64,000 nucleotides of DNA from ELB16-189 sp964387475 (GCA_964387475.1 CAYLWU010000002.1:127033-191032); one strand, 5' to 3'; positions 54,801 through 63,549 are shown, counted from the stretch's first letter. Notes: generated by a model from the letters alone, not told the origin. Made by a program: numbers and translations.

Positions 54801-56831
54801 TATTGGCGTACCCGGCTGGCGGTGCCCACCCCGGACGAGAGCAGCGAGTGGTCTTTATTTTCCTTCACGCGTATTCAGTCCGCCGCGAGCGGCTGGGGCC
54901 AATTTAGTCAGGCGCAAAAATCGGAAGCCGAACTCATCAATCTTGAGCCCCGTGCCAACACGGTTGAGTTTATCAGCCGGGCGTTAGATCTTCAAGTAAA
55001 CACCTATGGGGGCAATTATCCGTTCCCACCGACTACCTCGTTAAAAATTGACAATCTGGAGTACAACACCACACGAAGGCCGTGTCGGAACAATACACTG
55101 AACCTGGTGGCGTTTAACAAAACCTCGTTGGTGCCCTACCTTGCCCTTGATGTGAATTTTTTTGATCCGCGTGTTTGTGGGCGGGAGTCGCAGGTGATTA
55201 ACTCGTTTACCGCGGCGGAAATGGTGTCAGCCACAGGAATTGATTTGGTCAAGTACATATCAAATGTTGCGTTAAGCGATTCGGTGCTGCTGTTCACTAT
55301 CGGCAATGCCGACTTTAGCAACTGGCCCGCAGCGGCTAAAAATAAACTGGCGGAGCTGGGCATCACACCTGCAATGTGGGACATGTTAGATGCGGGCGAG
55401 CCGATTGCCGTGCTCGGACGGAAAGGGGCTGCACCCGGAACTGCGCGGGTGTTTCGTGCGGCCGCTCAACCCCGGGCGGAACAGCCCCTGTTTGTTGGCG
55501 CGGCCCTAACAGGAAAAGCAACAACGGGTAAGATGGTATCATCGCGCATTGGCCCCGCAGCGCGTTGGGGCCGTGCCCGGTATCAGCTGGGGCGTTTAGA
55601 GTCGGTAGACGCAACACAAGTGGACGTGTACGGAATAGCCGCCTCAGGGGACCGCACCAAGGTGGCGGGCGGCGCTGCAAATTTCTTCGATCTCCAGGCC
55701 GTGTCTGCCGCGGCTTATCCTTTTTTACAACTCGAGTTTCAAGCCAGCGATTCCATCAACTTGTCTGCGGCGCAGTTGCGTTATTGGATGGTGGACTTTG
55801 AACCTGTGCCTGAAGGATTGATTGCGTACCGGCGCTTTGATCCGGTAACGGTACAAGAAGGACAGCCGTTGGCGGTTACGCTGGGCTTTACCAACATCTC
55901 CACAACCGCGTTTACCGATTCGTTGCAGGTAGAAACCACACAGCGCAATACGCGTAACACATTTGTGCGGGCACAAAAGATTCGGGGGCCTGCTCCGGGC
56001 GATACCACCTTTTTTGCAGTGCCCATCGTTACCCGCGGGCAGGTGGGTGCAAATTCCCTGAGCGCATCGGTTAACCCAAGAATCCGACCGGAACAGTATT
56101 ACGAGAATAATCAGATCGAATTTGTTGATCGGATTCAGGTAGTACGCGACCGCCAATCGCCGGTGCTGGATGTAACGGTAGATGGGCGCTGGCCGCGGCA
56201 TCTTGATTTTGTTTCCCCCAACCCCAGCATTGTGCTCGAGTTGCGCGATGAGAATCCCTTTCTGCTGAAGGAAGATACGTTGGGCGTGAACGTGTTTTGG
56301 AAGAAGCCGTGCGCTGCCGCCAATTGTCCGTTCGAACGGGTTGCGCTGCGCGGCAGCACCGTGGAATGGTCGCGACAAACCACGAGCCAACCGTATCGAA
56401 TTATATTTCGGCCAATGGGATTAACAGATGGCATTCACGTTTTCCGGTTTGAAGTAACAGATGCATCGGGTAACCTGGCCGGGGGGCAACCCTACGAATT
56501 GCAACTGCAAGTAAAAGCGGAGGAAGGAAACGTTTTTGTGGCGCCATACCCCAATCCGTCCGCACAGGGGTTTACGTTCCAGTGGCAAGTGTCTGGCGTG
56601 GAAAACCCGCGGGCTGTGCGGCTGCAAATCCGCGCGCTGGACGGGCGTCTTGTTCGGGAATTTGAAACTACGGATTTTTCGCGCCTGACGTTAGGAACAA
56701 ATGCATTCACGTGGGATGCAACCGATCCGCAGGGTATCCCGCTACGATCCGGCCTCTTTTTGTACACATGGACGGTAGAAACGGCTACGCGTGTTTTTAC
56801 TACGCAGGGCAAGCTGAGCTTGATCCGTTAA
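51897..56831 (+). CDS. PorU2-like type IX secreted C25 (gingipain-type) peptidase
   Basis: 1644 residues from ATG 51897, which opens a signal peptide (MKRSWVGCVLGLLIGYTPALG). The C25 caspase-like domain holds both catalytic residues: H637 in FFGHSSSNATD and C671 in VNGCNAGSFF. Later segments have CARDB-like beta domains (DLCVTDQDVSL and SDSFAIRVIVRNTG; AIPVEEGQ-type repeats), and the last about 100 residues (VFVAPYPNPSAQGF to GKLSLIR) match the type IX secretion sorting domain. PorU is the sortase of that system; this length and lack of a porV neighbour fit the PorU2 subtype, from memory. Confidence 0.85.
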   Translation: MKRSWVGCVLGLLIGYTPALGQSPQSWINFSQTYYKLSTAQDAIYRVTYNDLLAAGVPVNAIDPRVIQVFHRGSEQAILFQHAQTPPDGKFDSNEFFEFYGRRNDGTRDGALYKPATLQPHKLYNLFSDTTAFFLTWNLLPVQGKRMSTYSEVNTSALVAEPFQRSEAVQVQTSDYSGGVTVADVLQYTHFDQGEGWTGPIICVGNAGCTGFQDFTFTLPRLVTSATPPVLEVQLNGRDDLPHEVEILVGANSGSLRVAETVNFTDYETPTVTLPLLWSDIAATELVVRIKVNGVGGGRDRISASYLKVTYPQSFDIAGASEKSFSLAENAANRSYIELQNTPAGTRLWDITSPDEPILVGGQFTGGVQRYIVRNTAQVRKLWAASAFRTPVIRKVSFRPILPQQANYLVVSHAALRKPAGGFSDPVAAYAGFRASAAGGGYDTLTVNVDLLYNQFNYGEISPVAIYEFMKFMVAGQPKYLFLVGKGREVYEGFYRKTTVPTGELRCLVPPAGTPVADMAFTAGLLGTTFDPAVPTGRLSASTPQQVVNYLNKVREFETGNVGDAWRKRGLHLSGGTFQSELTQFRIFVDEFKRVAQDRFWGATVATISKRDPKPVEFINISRQVNDGINLVTFFGHSSSNATDIDIGFVTDPLLGYNNPGRYPVFLVNGCNAGSFFFGWNNFGEDWMLAPNRGARAFIAHSSFGFSGGLRGYSNLFYQIGFADSTFVGRGVGDVQREVARQYLQQFGTSLVNATQVQQMFLLGDPAVKLVGATKPDLCVTDQDVSLQSLDGRLVTAQSDSFAIRVIVRNTGLVRSDSVRIKVTRTSPTSQRVYLQKFPPIFNQDTLLVRLTNQSRQDAGSNQFLIDVDDNNRWSESDEANNRATFNALIPLNGTQNLYPINYAVVASGSVQLVWQNANLATDTERDYILEIDTTITFSSPFQIRRTVRGKVLLRSNLSLLAKDTVTYYWRTRLAVPTPDESSEWSLFSFTRIQSAASGWGQFSQAQKSEAELINLEPRANTVEFISRALDLQVNTYGGNYPFPPTTSLKIDNLEYNTTRRPCRNNTLNLVAFNKTSLVPYLALDVNFFDPRVCGRESQVINSFTAAEMVSATGIDLVKYISNVALSDSVLLFTIGNADFSNWPAAAKNKLAELGITPAMWDMLDAGEPIAVLGRKGAAPGTARVFRAAAQPRAEQPLFVGAALTGKATTGKMVSSRIGPAARWGRARYQLGRLESVDATQVDVYGIAASGDRTKVAGGAANFFDLQAVSAAAYPFLQLEFQASDSINLSAAQLRYWMVDFEPVPEGLIAYRRFDPVTVQEGQPLAVTLGFTNISTTAFTDSLQVETTQRNTRNTFVRAQKIRGPAPGDTTFFAVPIVTRGQVGANSLSASVNPRIRPEQYYENNQIEFVDRIQVVRDRQSPVLDVTVDGRWPRHLDFVSPNPSIVLELRDENPFLLKEDTLGVNVFWKKPCAAANCPFERVALRGSTVEWSRQTTSQPYRIIFRPMGLTDGIHVFRFEVTDASGNLAGGQPYELQLQVKAEEGNVFVAPYPNPSAQGFTFQWQVSGVENPRAVRLQIRALDGRLVREFETTDFSRLTLGTNAFTWDATDPQGIPLRSGLFLYTWTVETATRVFTTQGKLSLIR

Positions 56832-56869
56832 CGCTTTCTCTTATCTTGCCTTTTTGATTGCAGGCTATC

Positions 56870-59830
56870 ATGAGATTTTTTGTTTTTTCTTTTTTCCTCG
56901 GGGTAGGATTTTTTGCTGCCCACGCACAAGACGCGCCCGTGGAGGAGACCAACCCCTTCCGTGTTCGGTGGCGTCAGGTAAACACACCGCACTTCAAAAT
57001 CATGTACCCCGTGGGGTACGATACGCAGGCGCAACGCATGGCCAACACGCTGGAACACGTGTACGAGCCCGAGGCGCGCACCCTCTCTGCACGGCCGCGC
57101 AAAATTCCCATCATTTTGCAAAACCAAAGTGCGCTCTCCAATGGTTTTGTTGCACTCGCACCGCGCCGGTCGGAGTTTTTTGGGATGCCGCCACAGAACT
57201 ACAATTTCATTGGCAATAACGATTGGCTCGACCTACTCGCCACACACGAGTACCGCCACATCGTACAATTTCAAAAATCCATTACGGGTTTCAATAAGCT
57301 AATTTATTACACGCTCGGCCAGTTTGGGCTAGCGGCAATGTCGTTCGCGGCCGTGCCCAACTGGTTTTGGGAAGGCGATGCGGTAGCGATTGAGTCGGCT
57401 GTAACTTCAGCCGGGCGCGGACGCATTCCGAATTTTGATGTCATGCTGCGTACAAATTTTCTGGAAGGCAGGCGCTTCAATTATCATAAACAGTACCTCC
57501 GGTCGTACAAACACTTTATTCCCGATCATTATGTGTTGGGTTACCACATGGTGTCGCACCTGCGCGATAAAACCAACGACCCGCTGGTGTGGGATCGGAT
57601 CACCGGTCGTGCCTGGGCCTGGCCGTTCGTTCCGTTTACGTTTTCCAATGCCATTCACAAAGAAACCGGCCTGCACGTGCGCGATTTGTTTAACGACATG
57701 GCCGACACCCGTACGAACGCGTGGCGCCAAATGACGGACACGCTGCGGCTCACTGCTTTTACCACGGTAACGCAACGCACGAATGAAATCTATACCAACT
57801 ATCACTATCCGCAATTGCTGGAAAATGGTTTGGTGGTAGCCCAGAAACAAGGTCTTGGCGATATTGAGACCATGGTGGCGTTGCGCGATGGCAAAGAAGT
57901 GCAGCGTTTTGTAGCCGGGGTAATGGTAAACACCGGCATGCTCTCCGCTGCGCGCCAGCGTGTGGTGTGGAATGAATACCGGTTTGACCCGCGGTGGGGT
58001 ATGCGCACGTACACCGTAGTAAAGGCGTTTGACTTTCAAACACGTAAGGAAACTACCCTTACCAAAAATTCGCGGTTCAACGCAGCCGCCATTTCACCCG
58101 ATGGCTACCAGGTAGCAACGATCGAAACCACTACCAATTATGCCACCGAGTTGGTGGTACTCGATTTTTTCAGTGGCCAGGAAATAAAACGGTTCGCCAA
58201 TGCGGTAGAAGCGCTGCTAAGCATGCCTCGCTGGTCGGACGATGGGCGGTACATCTATTTTTTGCAAACGGTAAAGCAGCGCAAGTCGGTGCAGCGGGTA
58301 GACGTGGCCACCGGTGCGCAGGAATTGGTGTGGGATTGCGGCACGGAAAACGTAGGCTACCCGGTTCCGCATGGCGATTATGTGTTCTACAATTCGCCCT
58401 ACTCGGGCATCGATAATATCTACGCCTTTCACCTGCCCACGCAAACCCATTACCGCGTAACCAGCAGCAAATATGGGGCGTATAATCCCGCACCCGTGTC
58501 GGACAAAGGTGTGATCTATTACAACGAGCAAACCCGTAACGGCTTAGACGTGGTATATACCTCGTGGGAGCCCGGCGCCTGGCTTCCCAAGACGGCAATT
58601 CCGCGCCCGGCCCGCAGCTTTTTGGAACGATTGGTGGAGCAGGAGGGCGTGCCCAACTTATTAGGGAATGTACCTGCACACGTGTACACCTCAAAGCCCT
58701 ACAGCCGCGCAAAAGGCATGTTGAATGTGCACAGTTGGGGCCCGTATTTTACCAGTTCGCTTACCAATGCAGACATCGGGATTTCTTCTACCGACGTGCT
58801 GAGTACCACGCGCATTCAAGCGGGTTATCAGTTTGATATCCTCGAGCGCACGGGCGGGTGGCGTGCAAACGTAAGTTACCAGGGTTTTTATCCGATTATT
58901 GATGTGGATTTCCGCGCCAACCAACGCACGTCTAACGAAGGTTTGATTGAGTACGACAAGATTGTGCCGGGCGATACCATTACTGTATCCGAAGACCTTA
59001 CGTTTCGGTGGGATGAACGCACCGTTCGTGCCGGATTACGGTTGCCGCTGATTACCACCACATCGCGATTCATCGGCAATTTTACGGTGAGCAATTACGT
59101 GGGCAATACTTTTGTGCGCGACTTCGAAAACAGTATCGATGGCGGCGGGCGCCTCCTGCCCGGTAACTTACCGCAGTTTTTCTTTCGGAACTTTGCGGAC
59201 AATGGGCGCTTGATTTTTAATGAGTTTAGCATGTCGGCATTCCGCTTGCTTAAACGCGCCCCGCGCGACATCAATAGCAGGTGGGGCCAGGCGTTGTTCC
59301 TCGATTACTACAGCACGCCTTTCGGGGGCGATTTCTCCGGCCAGCAGGTCTCCGTGTATCTGCCATTGTTTTTTCCGGGTTTGCTTAAACACCATTCGCT
59401 GCACGGATACTATGCCTATCAATCTGCGCAAATCGACCGGGCAAACATCAACACGGGCGACGGCCTTGATAACTACCTGTTTCGCAATCGGGTGCCCTTC
59501 GCCAGAGGGCAAGCTGTCGGACGGTTCCAGAATTTTTACAGTGCATCGGTAAACTACACTTTTCCGCTGTGGTGCCCCGATATCGCGTTAGGGCCCATCT
59601 TGAACATTCAACGTGTGAAGGCAACTGCTTTTTTTGACTATTCATTTGGCGCCAGTGTTTTTGGTGGCAATACTACCAGCAGAACGTACACCTCGGTAGG
59701 TGGCGAGCTGCGATTTGACGTCAATATCATGCGCCTGCTCCCGCAGTTGGAGTTTGGTGTGCGGTATAGTTACGGTCTCACACCTGCCGTTTCCAACTTC
59801 GAGTTTCTCATTGGCAGTTTACCGTTTTGA
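56870..59830 (+). CDS. Outer-membrane metallopeptidase with beta-propeller and C-terminal barrel
   Basis: 986 residues from ATG 56870 with a signal peptide (MRFFVFSFFLGVGFFAAHA). Residues about 25-310 form a gluzincin-like peptidase with HEYRH (H126, E127, H130) and a third-ligand candidate E168 in FWEGDAVAIES. A TolB/WD-like propeller follows (about 320-600, blades such as AAISPDGYQVATIE and PRWSDDGRYIYFL). The last about 330 residues are outer-membrane strands ending in EFLIGSLPF, the terminal aromatic barrel signature. It starts 38 nt after the C25 gene. Substrate is unknown. Confidence 0.85.
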   Translation: MRFFVFSFFLGVGFFAAHAQDAPVEETNPFRVRWRQVNTPHFKIMYPVGYDTQAQRMANTLEHVYEPEARTLSARPRKIPIILQNQSALSNGFVALAPRRSEFFGMPPQNYNFIGNNDWLDLLATHEYRHIVQFQKSITGFNKLIYYTLGQFGLAAMSFAAVPNWFWEGDAVAIESAVTSAGRGRIPNFDVMLRTNFLEGRRFNYHKQYLRSYKHFIPDHYVLGYHMVSHLRDKTNDPLVWDRITGRAWAWPFVPFTFSNAIHKETGLHVRDLFNDMADTRTNAWRQMTDTLRLTAFTTVTQRTNEIYTNYHYPQLLENGLVVAQKQGLGDIETMVALRDGKEVQRFVAGVMVNTGMLSAARQRVVWNEYRFDPRWGMRTYTVVKAFDFQTRKETTLTKNSRFNAAAISPDGYQVATIETTTNYATELVVLDFFSGQEIKRFANAVEALLSMPRWSDDGRYIYFLQTVKQRKSVQRVDVATGAQELVWDCGTENVGYPVPHGDYVFYNSPYSGIDNIYAFHLPTQTHYRVTSSKYGAYNPAPVSDKGVIYYNEQTRNGLDVVYTSWEPGAWLPKTAIPRPARSFLERLVEQEGVPNLLGNVPAHVYTSKPYSRAKGMLNVHSWGPYFTSSLTNADIGISSTDVLSTTRIQAGYQFDILERTGGWRANVSYQGFYPIIDVDFRANQRTSNEGLIEYDKIVPGDTITVSEDLTFRWDERTVRAGLRLPLITTTSRFIGNFTVSNYVGNTFVRDFENSIDGGGRLLPGNLPQFFFRNFADNGRLIFNEFSMSAFRLLKRAPRDINSRWGQALFLDYYSTPFGGDFSGQQVSVYLPLFFPGLLKHHSLHGYYAYQSAQIDRANINTGDGLDNYLFRNRVPFARGQAVGRFQNFYSASVNYTFPLWCPDIALGPILNIQRVKATAFFDYSFGASVFGGNTTSRTYTSVGGELRFDVNIMRLLPQLEFGVRYSYGLTPAVSNFEFLIGSLPF

Positions 59831-59861
59831 TGTGCACCGCATGCCTTTCGCAGTAATTCGT

Positions 59862-59950
59862 TACCTTTGCGGCTCACTCCTCATCATTTCGCGTTTTGCC
59901 GGTGAATCCGGGCCGTTAAGCTAGAGGTGTTCTTTCATTATATTCACCTC
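59862..59950 (+). promoter_or_regulatory. Promoter and structured leader of the DEAD-box helicase gene
   Basis: TACCTTTG at 59862-59869 is an exact TAnnTTTG -7. It implies a leader of nearly 90 nt. In that leader GAGGTG (59924-59929) and CACCTC (59945-59950) can pair, holding the only SD-like purine run in a hairpin 16 nt before the ATG. A cold-responsive leader would fit, but this is inference. Confidence 0.45.
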
Positions 59951-59965
59951 GTTACGCAAAAAACT

Positions 59966-61237
59966 ATGTCGTTCGAAAAACTAAATCTCATTGAGCCGAT
60001 CCTTCAGGCATTAAAAAAAGAAGGATACACCCAACCCACGCCCATTCAGGCACAAGCCATACCCATGCTGTTAGAGCGCAGAGATTTGCTGGGCTGTGCG
60101 CAAACGGGTACAGGTAAAACAGCCGCATTTGCAATACCCATTTTACAGACGCTCCACCAGGATGAGCTTTACAAAAAAGCACCTGCGGGCATCAAAACCC
60201 TGATTCTTACACCCACTCGGGAGTTGGCCATCCAAATTGGCGAGAGCTTTACCGCCTATGGCCGCTACCTGCGGTTGTCTCACACCGTGGTGTTTGGTGG
60301 TGTGTCGCAAAAACCACAAACCGATGCGCTACGCGCAGGTGTAGATATTTTGATTGCCACACCCGGCCGTTTGTTGGATTTAATGAACCAGCGCTACGTT
60401 CGTCTTGATCAAATCAAAATCTTTGTCTTGGATGAGGCCGACCGGATGTTGGACATGGGTTTTATTCACGATGTGCGCAAAGTGATTGCCGCGCTGCCCA
60501 CTAAGCGCCAAACGGTTTTGTTTTCAGCTACCATGCCGCGCGAAATTGCGCAATTGGCCGACTCGATTCTGCACCAACCCGTGCGCGTGGAAGTCACCCC
60601 CGTTTCATCCACCGCTAACCGCATTCAGCAGTCGGTGTACTTTGTTGACAAAAAGAATAAGAAGTCGCTGTTATTGGAAGTGTTGAGCGACCGCTCCATC
60701 GTTACGGCATTGGTGTTTACCCGCACCAAACACGGGGCCGACCGCGTGAGCCGCGAATTGAACAAAGCCGGCATTCATGCGGAAGCCATTCATGGCGATA
60801 AATCACAACAAGCACGCCAGCGCGCACTCTCTAATTTTAAAGCGCAGAAAACCCGCGTGCTGGTAGCTACTGACATTGCCGCCCGTGGCATTGACGTGGA
60901 AGAGTTGAGCACCGTGATCAACTACGAGCTACCCAATGTACCCGAGACCTATGTGCATCGCATTGGGCGTACGGGCCGCGCTGGGGCAAGTGGGCAGTCC
61001 ATTTCATTTTGCGATTTCGATGAGAAGGAGTACCTGCGCGATATTCAAAAACTAATCGGCAAACCTGTGCCTGTGGTAGAGGGGCATCCGTACCCCATGC
61101 AAATCCACACACCCGCGCCCCCCAAACCTCAGCAAGGCGGCCGCCCCAATGCCTCGCGCGGCAGTTCGCCTTCGGGCCATACAACAGAAAGCCATCGCTC
61201 CGGCAGCAAGTCGTGGCGCGGCCAGCGCAGGCGCTAA
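59966..61237 (+). CDS. DEAD-box RNA helicase (RhlE/DeaD type)
   Basis: 423 residues from ATG 59966. Motifs: Q motif TQPTPIQAQ, I AQTGTGKT, Ia PTRELAIQ, Ib TPGRLLDL, II DEAD (VLDEADRML), III SATMP, IV LVFTRTKHG, V ATDIAARGIDVEEL and VI YVHRIGRTGRAG. The C-terminus is a short basic Ser/Gly/Arg tail (RNA binding). The size fits RhlE-type. It unwinds RNA in ribosome assembly or decay at low temperature in most bacteria. Confidence 0.95.
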   Translation: MSFEKLNLIEPILQALKKEGYTQPTPIQAQAIPMLLERRDLLGCAQTGTGKTAAFAIPILQTLHQDELYKKAPAGIKTLILTPTRELAIQIGESFTAYGRYLRLSHTVVFGGVSQKPQTDALRAGVDILIATPGRLLDLMNQRYVRLDQIKIFVLDEADRMLDMGFIHDVRKVIAALPTKRQTVLFSATMPREIAQLADSILHQPVRVEVTPVSSTANRIQQSVYFVDKKNKKSLLLEVLSDRSIVTALVFTRTKHGADRVSRELNKAGIHAEAIHGDKSQQARQRALSNFKAQKTRVLVATDIAARGIDVEELSTVINYELPNVPETYVHRIGRTGRAGASGQSISFCDFDEKEYLRDIQKLIGKPVPVVEGHPYPMQIHTPAPPKPQQGGRPNASRGSSPSGHTTESHRSGSKSWRGQRRR

Positions 61238-61346
61238 CCCACAGGCGCAACCAGCGCCGCCGGTGGTTTACCCTGATCGTAAAATACAGCGCGGGTTTTC
61301 GCATCCGGATTTCGTATTTTCGCTTTCGTTCAAACCTACACCTTGC

Positions 61347-62996
61347 ATGAAGTATTTTGCTTTTCTGCTGCTGGCCCTGCTGGTGGCCTGTAAAAACCCA
61401 TCCGAAACACCTCCGGTTGCGGCCACGTCCGACTACCCCAGTTTAGTTGCCCTATACAACGACTGGCGCACGTTTGAGCAGCCGCCCTTGAAAGACGGTG
61501 CGCCGGATTACACGGCAGCAACGTTCACCGCGCGCATGCCCGAGTTTAAAAAACTGCACGCCCGGCTGTTGGCTATGGATACCACCGGCTGGCCGGTGCC
61601 GCATAAAGTAGATTGGCACGTGGTATGGGCCGAGATGAATGGCTTCGATTTCAACCACCGTGTGTTGCAACCCTGGACGCGCGACCCGGCATTTTATAAA
61701 ACACTTTGGCTGGAACGCAGCGATGTGCCCGCGCATGAAGGGCCTACGCACCATGGCACGCTCGAGTTGTGGACGTATCAGTTCCCGCTGGACGCTACGG
61801 CCCAAGAAAAACTGTTGCGTGAGCTGCGCGTGATACCGGTACTTAACGAACAAGCCAAACAAAATCTTACCGGCAACGCGCGCGACTTGTGGGTGGCCGG
61901 TATCCGCGATATTAAAACACAGAGCCGCGACCTGGCCGGTATGCTCGCGCTACCCGGAGTAACTGAACACACCGAAATCACATCGGCCATACAAGCAGCC
62001 ATTACCGCTACCGATGCATTGGCCACCTGGCTGGAAGCACAAGCCCCCTCGAAGAACGGTCCTTCGGGCATCGGTAAAGAAAACTATACATGGTATTTGC
62101 AAAACGTACATCTTGTTCCACTTACGTGGGAAGATGAAGTGATGATTCTGAAGCGGGAGTTGGCCCGTGCGTGGGCTTCGCTGAAGTTGGAGGAACACCG
62201 CAACCGAAAACTCCCCGCGCTTGCACCGGTGGAAACGCCCGAAGCGTTTGCCGCGCTGGCCGATCGGTCGGCCAAAAGCCTGCTTACGTTTTTAGAGAAA
62301 GAAGAAATCGTTACGGTAAAAGACTATTTCGAGCCTGCGCTGCGCGCGCACCTCGGCCGTTTTGTGCCGGCAGAGAAAAGAAATTTCTTTCTCATTACCA
62401 TGCATTACGATCCGCGCCCGCTCTATTCCCATTTTTACCACTGGTTTGAGTTGGCCCGCATCGATCGGGAGCCGCACGCCAGCGAGATCCGCAGGCGGCC
62501 GTTGTTGTACAATATTTTCGATTCGCGCAACGAAGGCATTGCCACAGCCGTGGAGGAAATGTTTATGGATGCCGGGTTGTATGATGACGATCCGCGGGTG
62601 CGCGAGATTGTGTACATCATGATTGCCCAGCGGGCGGCCCGGGGGTTGGGCTCGTTGTATGCCCACGCCAATCAACTCACCATGGAAGAGGCGGGTAAGA
62701 TTCACTCAGAGTATACTCCACGCGGGTGGATGAAAACCGAAAAAGAGCTGCTGATTTTTGAGCAACACCTGTACTTACGGCAGCCGGGCTACGGCACCAG
62801 CTACATTACCGGCAAATACCTGTTGGAAAATGCCATGGCCGAGTTGGCACGCGCCAAGGAATTAAAGAACGAACCGTTTCAGCTTAAGGAGTACTTCGAT
62901 CAGCTCAATGCTATTGACGACATTCCCGTGTCGTTAGCGCAGTGGGAGCTTACCGGCATTGCGCCCGAGCCCCCAAAGGCGAGCGGGTTGAAGTAA
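61347..62996 (+). CDS. DUF885 family lipoprotein
   Basis: 549 residues from ATG 61347. Lipobox LLVAC gives the lipidated cysteine at 15, so it is outer-face membrane-anchored. The remainder is a single mostly helical domain with the DUF885 pattern, including EEHRNRKLPALAPVETPEAFAAL and RNEGIATAVEEMFMDAGLYDDDPRVRE. Family members have a distant link to M1/M3-like metallopeptidases, but I see no clear HExxH. The in-frame stretch before 61347 lies within the helicase tail and the gap and is not coding. Confidence 0.82.
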   Translation: MKYFAFLLLALLVACKNPSETPPVAATSDYPSLVALYNDWRTFEQPPLKDGAPDYTAATFTARMPEFKKLHARLLAMDTTGWPVPHKVDWHVVWAEMNGFDFNHRVLQPWTRDPAFYKTLWLERSDVPAHEGPTHHGTLELWTYQFPLDATAQEKLLRELRVIPVLNEQAKQNLTGNARDLWVAGIRDIKTQSRDLAGMLALPGVTEHTEITSAIQAAITATDALATWLEAQAPSKNGPSGIGKENYTWYLQNVHLVPLTWEDEVMILKRELARAWASLKLEEHRNRKLPALAPVETPEAFAALADRSAKSLLTFLEKEEIVTVKDYFEPALRAHLGRFVPAEKRNFFLITMHYDPRPLYSHFYHWFELARIDREPHASEIRRRPLLYNIFDSRNEGIATAVEEMFMDAGLYDDDPRVREIVYIMIAQRAARGLGSLYAHANQLTMEEAGKIHSEYTPRGWMKTEKELLIFEQHLYLRQPGYGTSYITGKYLLENAMAELARAKELKNEPFQLKEYFDQLNAIDDIPVSLAQWELTGIAPEPPKASGLK

Positions 62997-63042
62997 CGCC
63001 TGCGCGGCAGATTTGTAGGAACAATCCGCAGGTGTTCGGGGA

Positions 63043-63102
63043 CAAAGCCCCCGAGTGCCTTAGCTTAGAGGAAACAGTCCAATGCCGAGGCCGGGGGCTT
63101 TG
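63043..63102. other. 11-bp inverted repeat downstream of the DUF885 gene
   Basis: CAAAGCCCCCG (63043-63053) and CGGGGGCTTTG (63092-63102) pair perfectly, with a 38-nt loop, 47 nt past the DUF885 stop. No T run follows, so a terminator is possible but not typical; a small structured RNA is another reading. Otherwise 62997-63160 holds nothing recognisable. Confidence 0.4.
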
Positions 63103-63157
63103 GTTGATGCAAGTTAAGAAATGGTGGCGTGGTAAGTTTTTTTTTGTTTTGTTATAT

Positions 63158-63208
63158 GGTAACGTTCGACCTGACAGGTCTCGCAGACCTGTCAGGTCGA
63201 ACGTTATC
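63158..63208. repeat. Long perfect hairpin before the CRISPR array
   Basis: AACGTTCGACCTGACAGGTC (63161-63180) and its exact reverse complement (63186-63205) flank a TCGCA loop, with further pairing at T63160-A63206, G63159-T63207 and G63158-C63208. ACCTGACAGGT-type palindromes are a recurring Bacteroidota repeat, from memory. Its apex holds CTCGCAGA (63180-63187), the same 8 nt as the 3' end of the CRISPR repeat. Confidence 0.75.
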
Positions 63209-63223
63209 TTCTTACCGCTCGTG

Positions 63224-63366
63224 TTGCTTTCAGATTGTGTTCTTTGATAGATTGTCCCGCGAGACGCGGGATGATTCGCTTTCAGATTGTGTTCTTTGAT
63301 AGATTGTCCCGCGAGACGCGGGATGATTTGCTTTCAGATTGTGTTCTTTGATAGATTGCTCGCAGA
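63224..63366. repeat. Left end of the array: two 52-bp units with a 17-bp palindrome in place of the spacer
   Basis: Shortened repeats end at GATAGATTG and are followed directly by TCCCGCGAGACGCGGGA (63255-63271 and 63307-63323), then by TGATTYGCTTTCAG. The last 8 nt of the repeat, the spacer and the first 4 nt of the next repeat are missing. Two units follow at an exact 52-bp period. The first repeat (63224 on) has lost about 8 nt of its 5' end, and the second has a T-to-C change (TTCGC). Confidence 0.9.
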
Positions 63367-63549
63367 TTGGCACGCTGGCCCAACGGCAATGGGCGGGTTG
63401 TGATTTGCTTTCAGATTGTGTTCTTTGATAGATTGCTCGCAGACAAGCAGGTGGAAGAACGTACCGCGCTGCTGTTGTGATTTGCTTTCAGATTGTGTTC
63501 TTTGATAGATTGCTCGCAGAGATTTATAGAAGTCGATGAGGACGGCACG

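Noticed and set aside
61149..61346. N-terminal extension of the DUF885 gene overlapping the helicase tail
   Set aside because: The lipobox signal peptide starts at 61347; upstream codons are basic and repeat the helicase C-terminus in another frame.
62997..63160. tracrRNA anti-repeat near the CRISPR array
   Set aside because: Searched by eye for the complement of the first 16 nt of the repeat; none was found outside the array.
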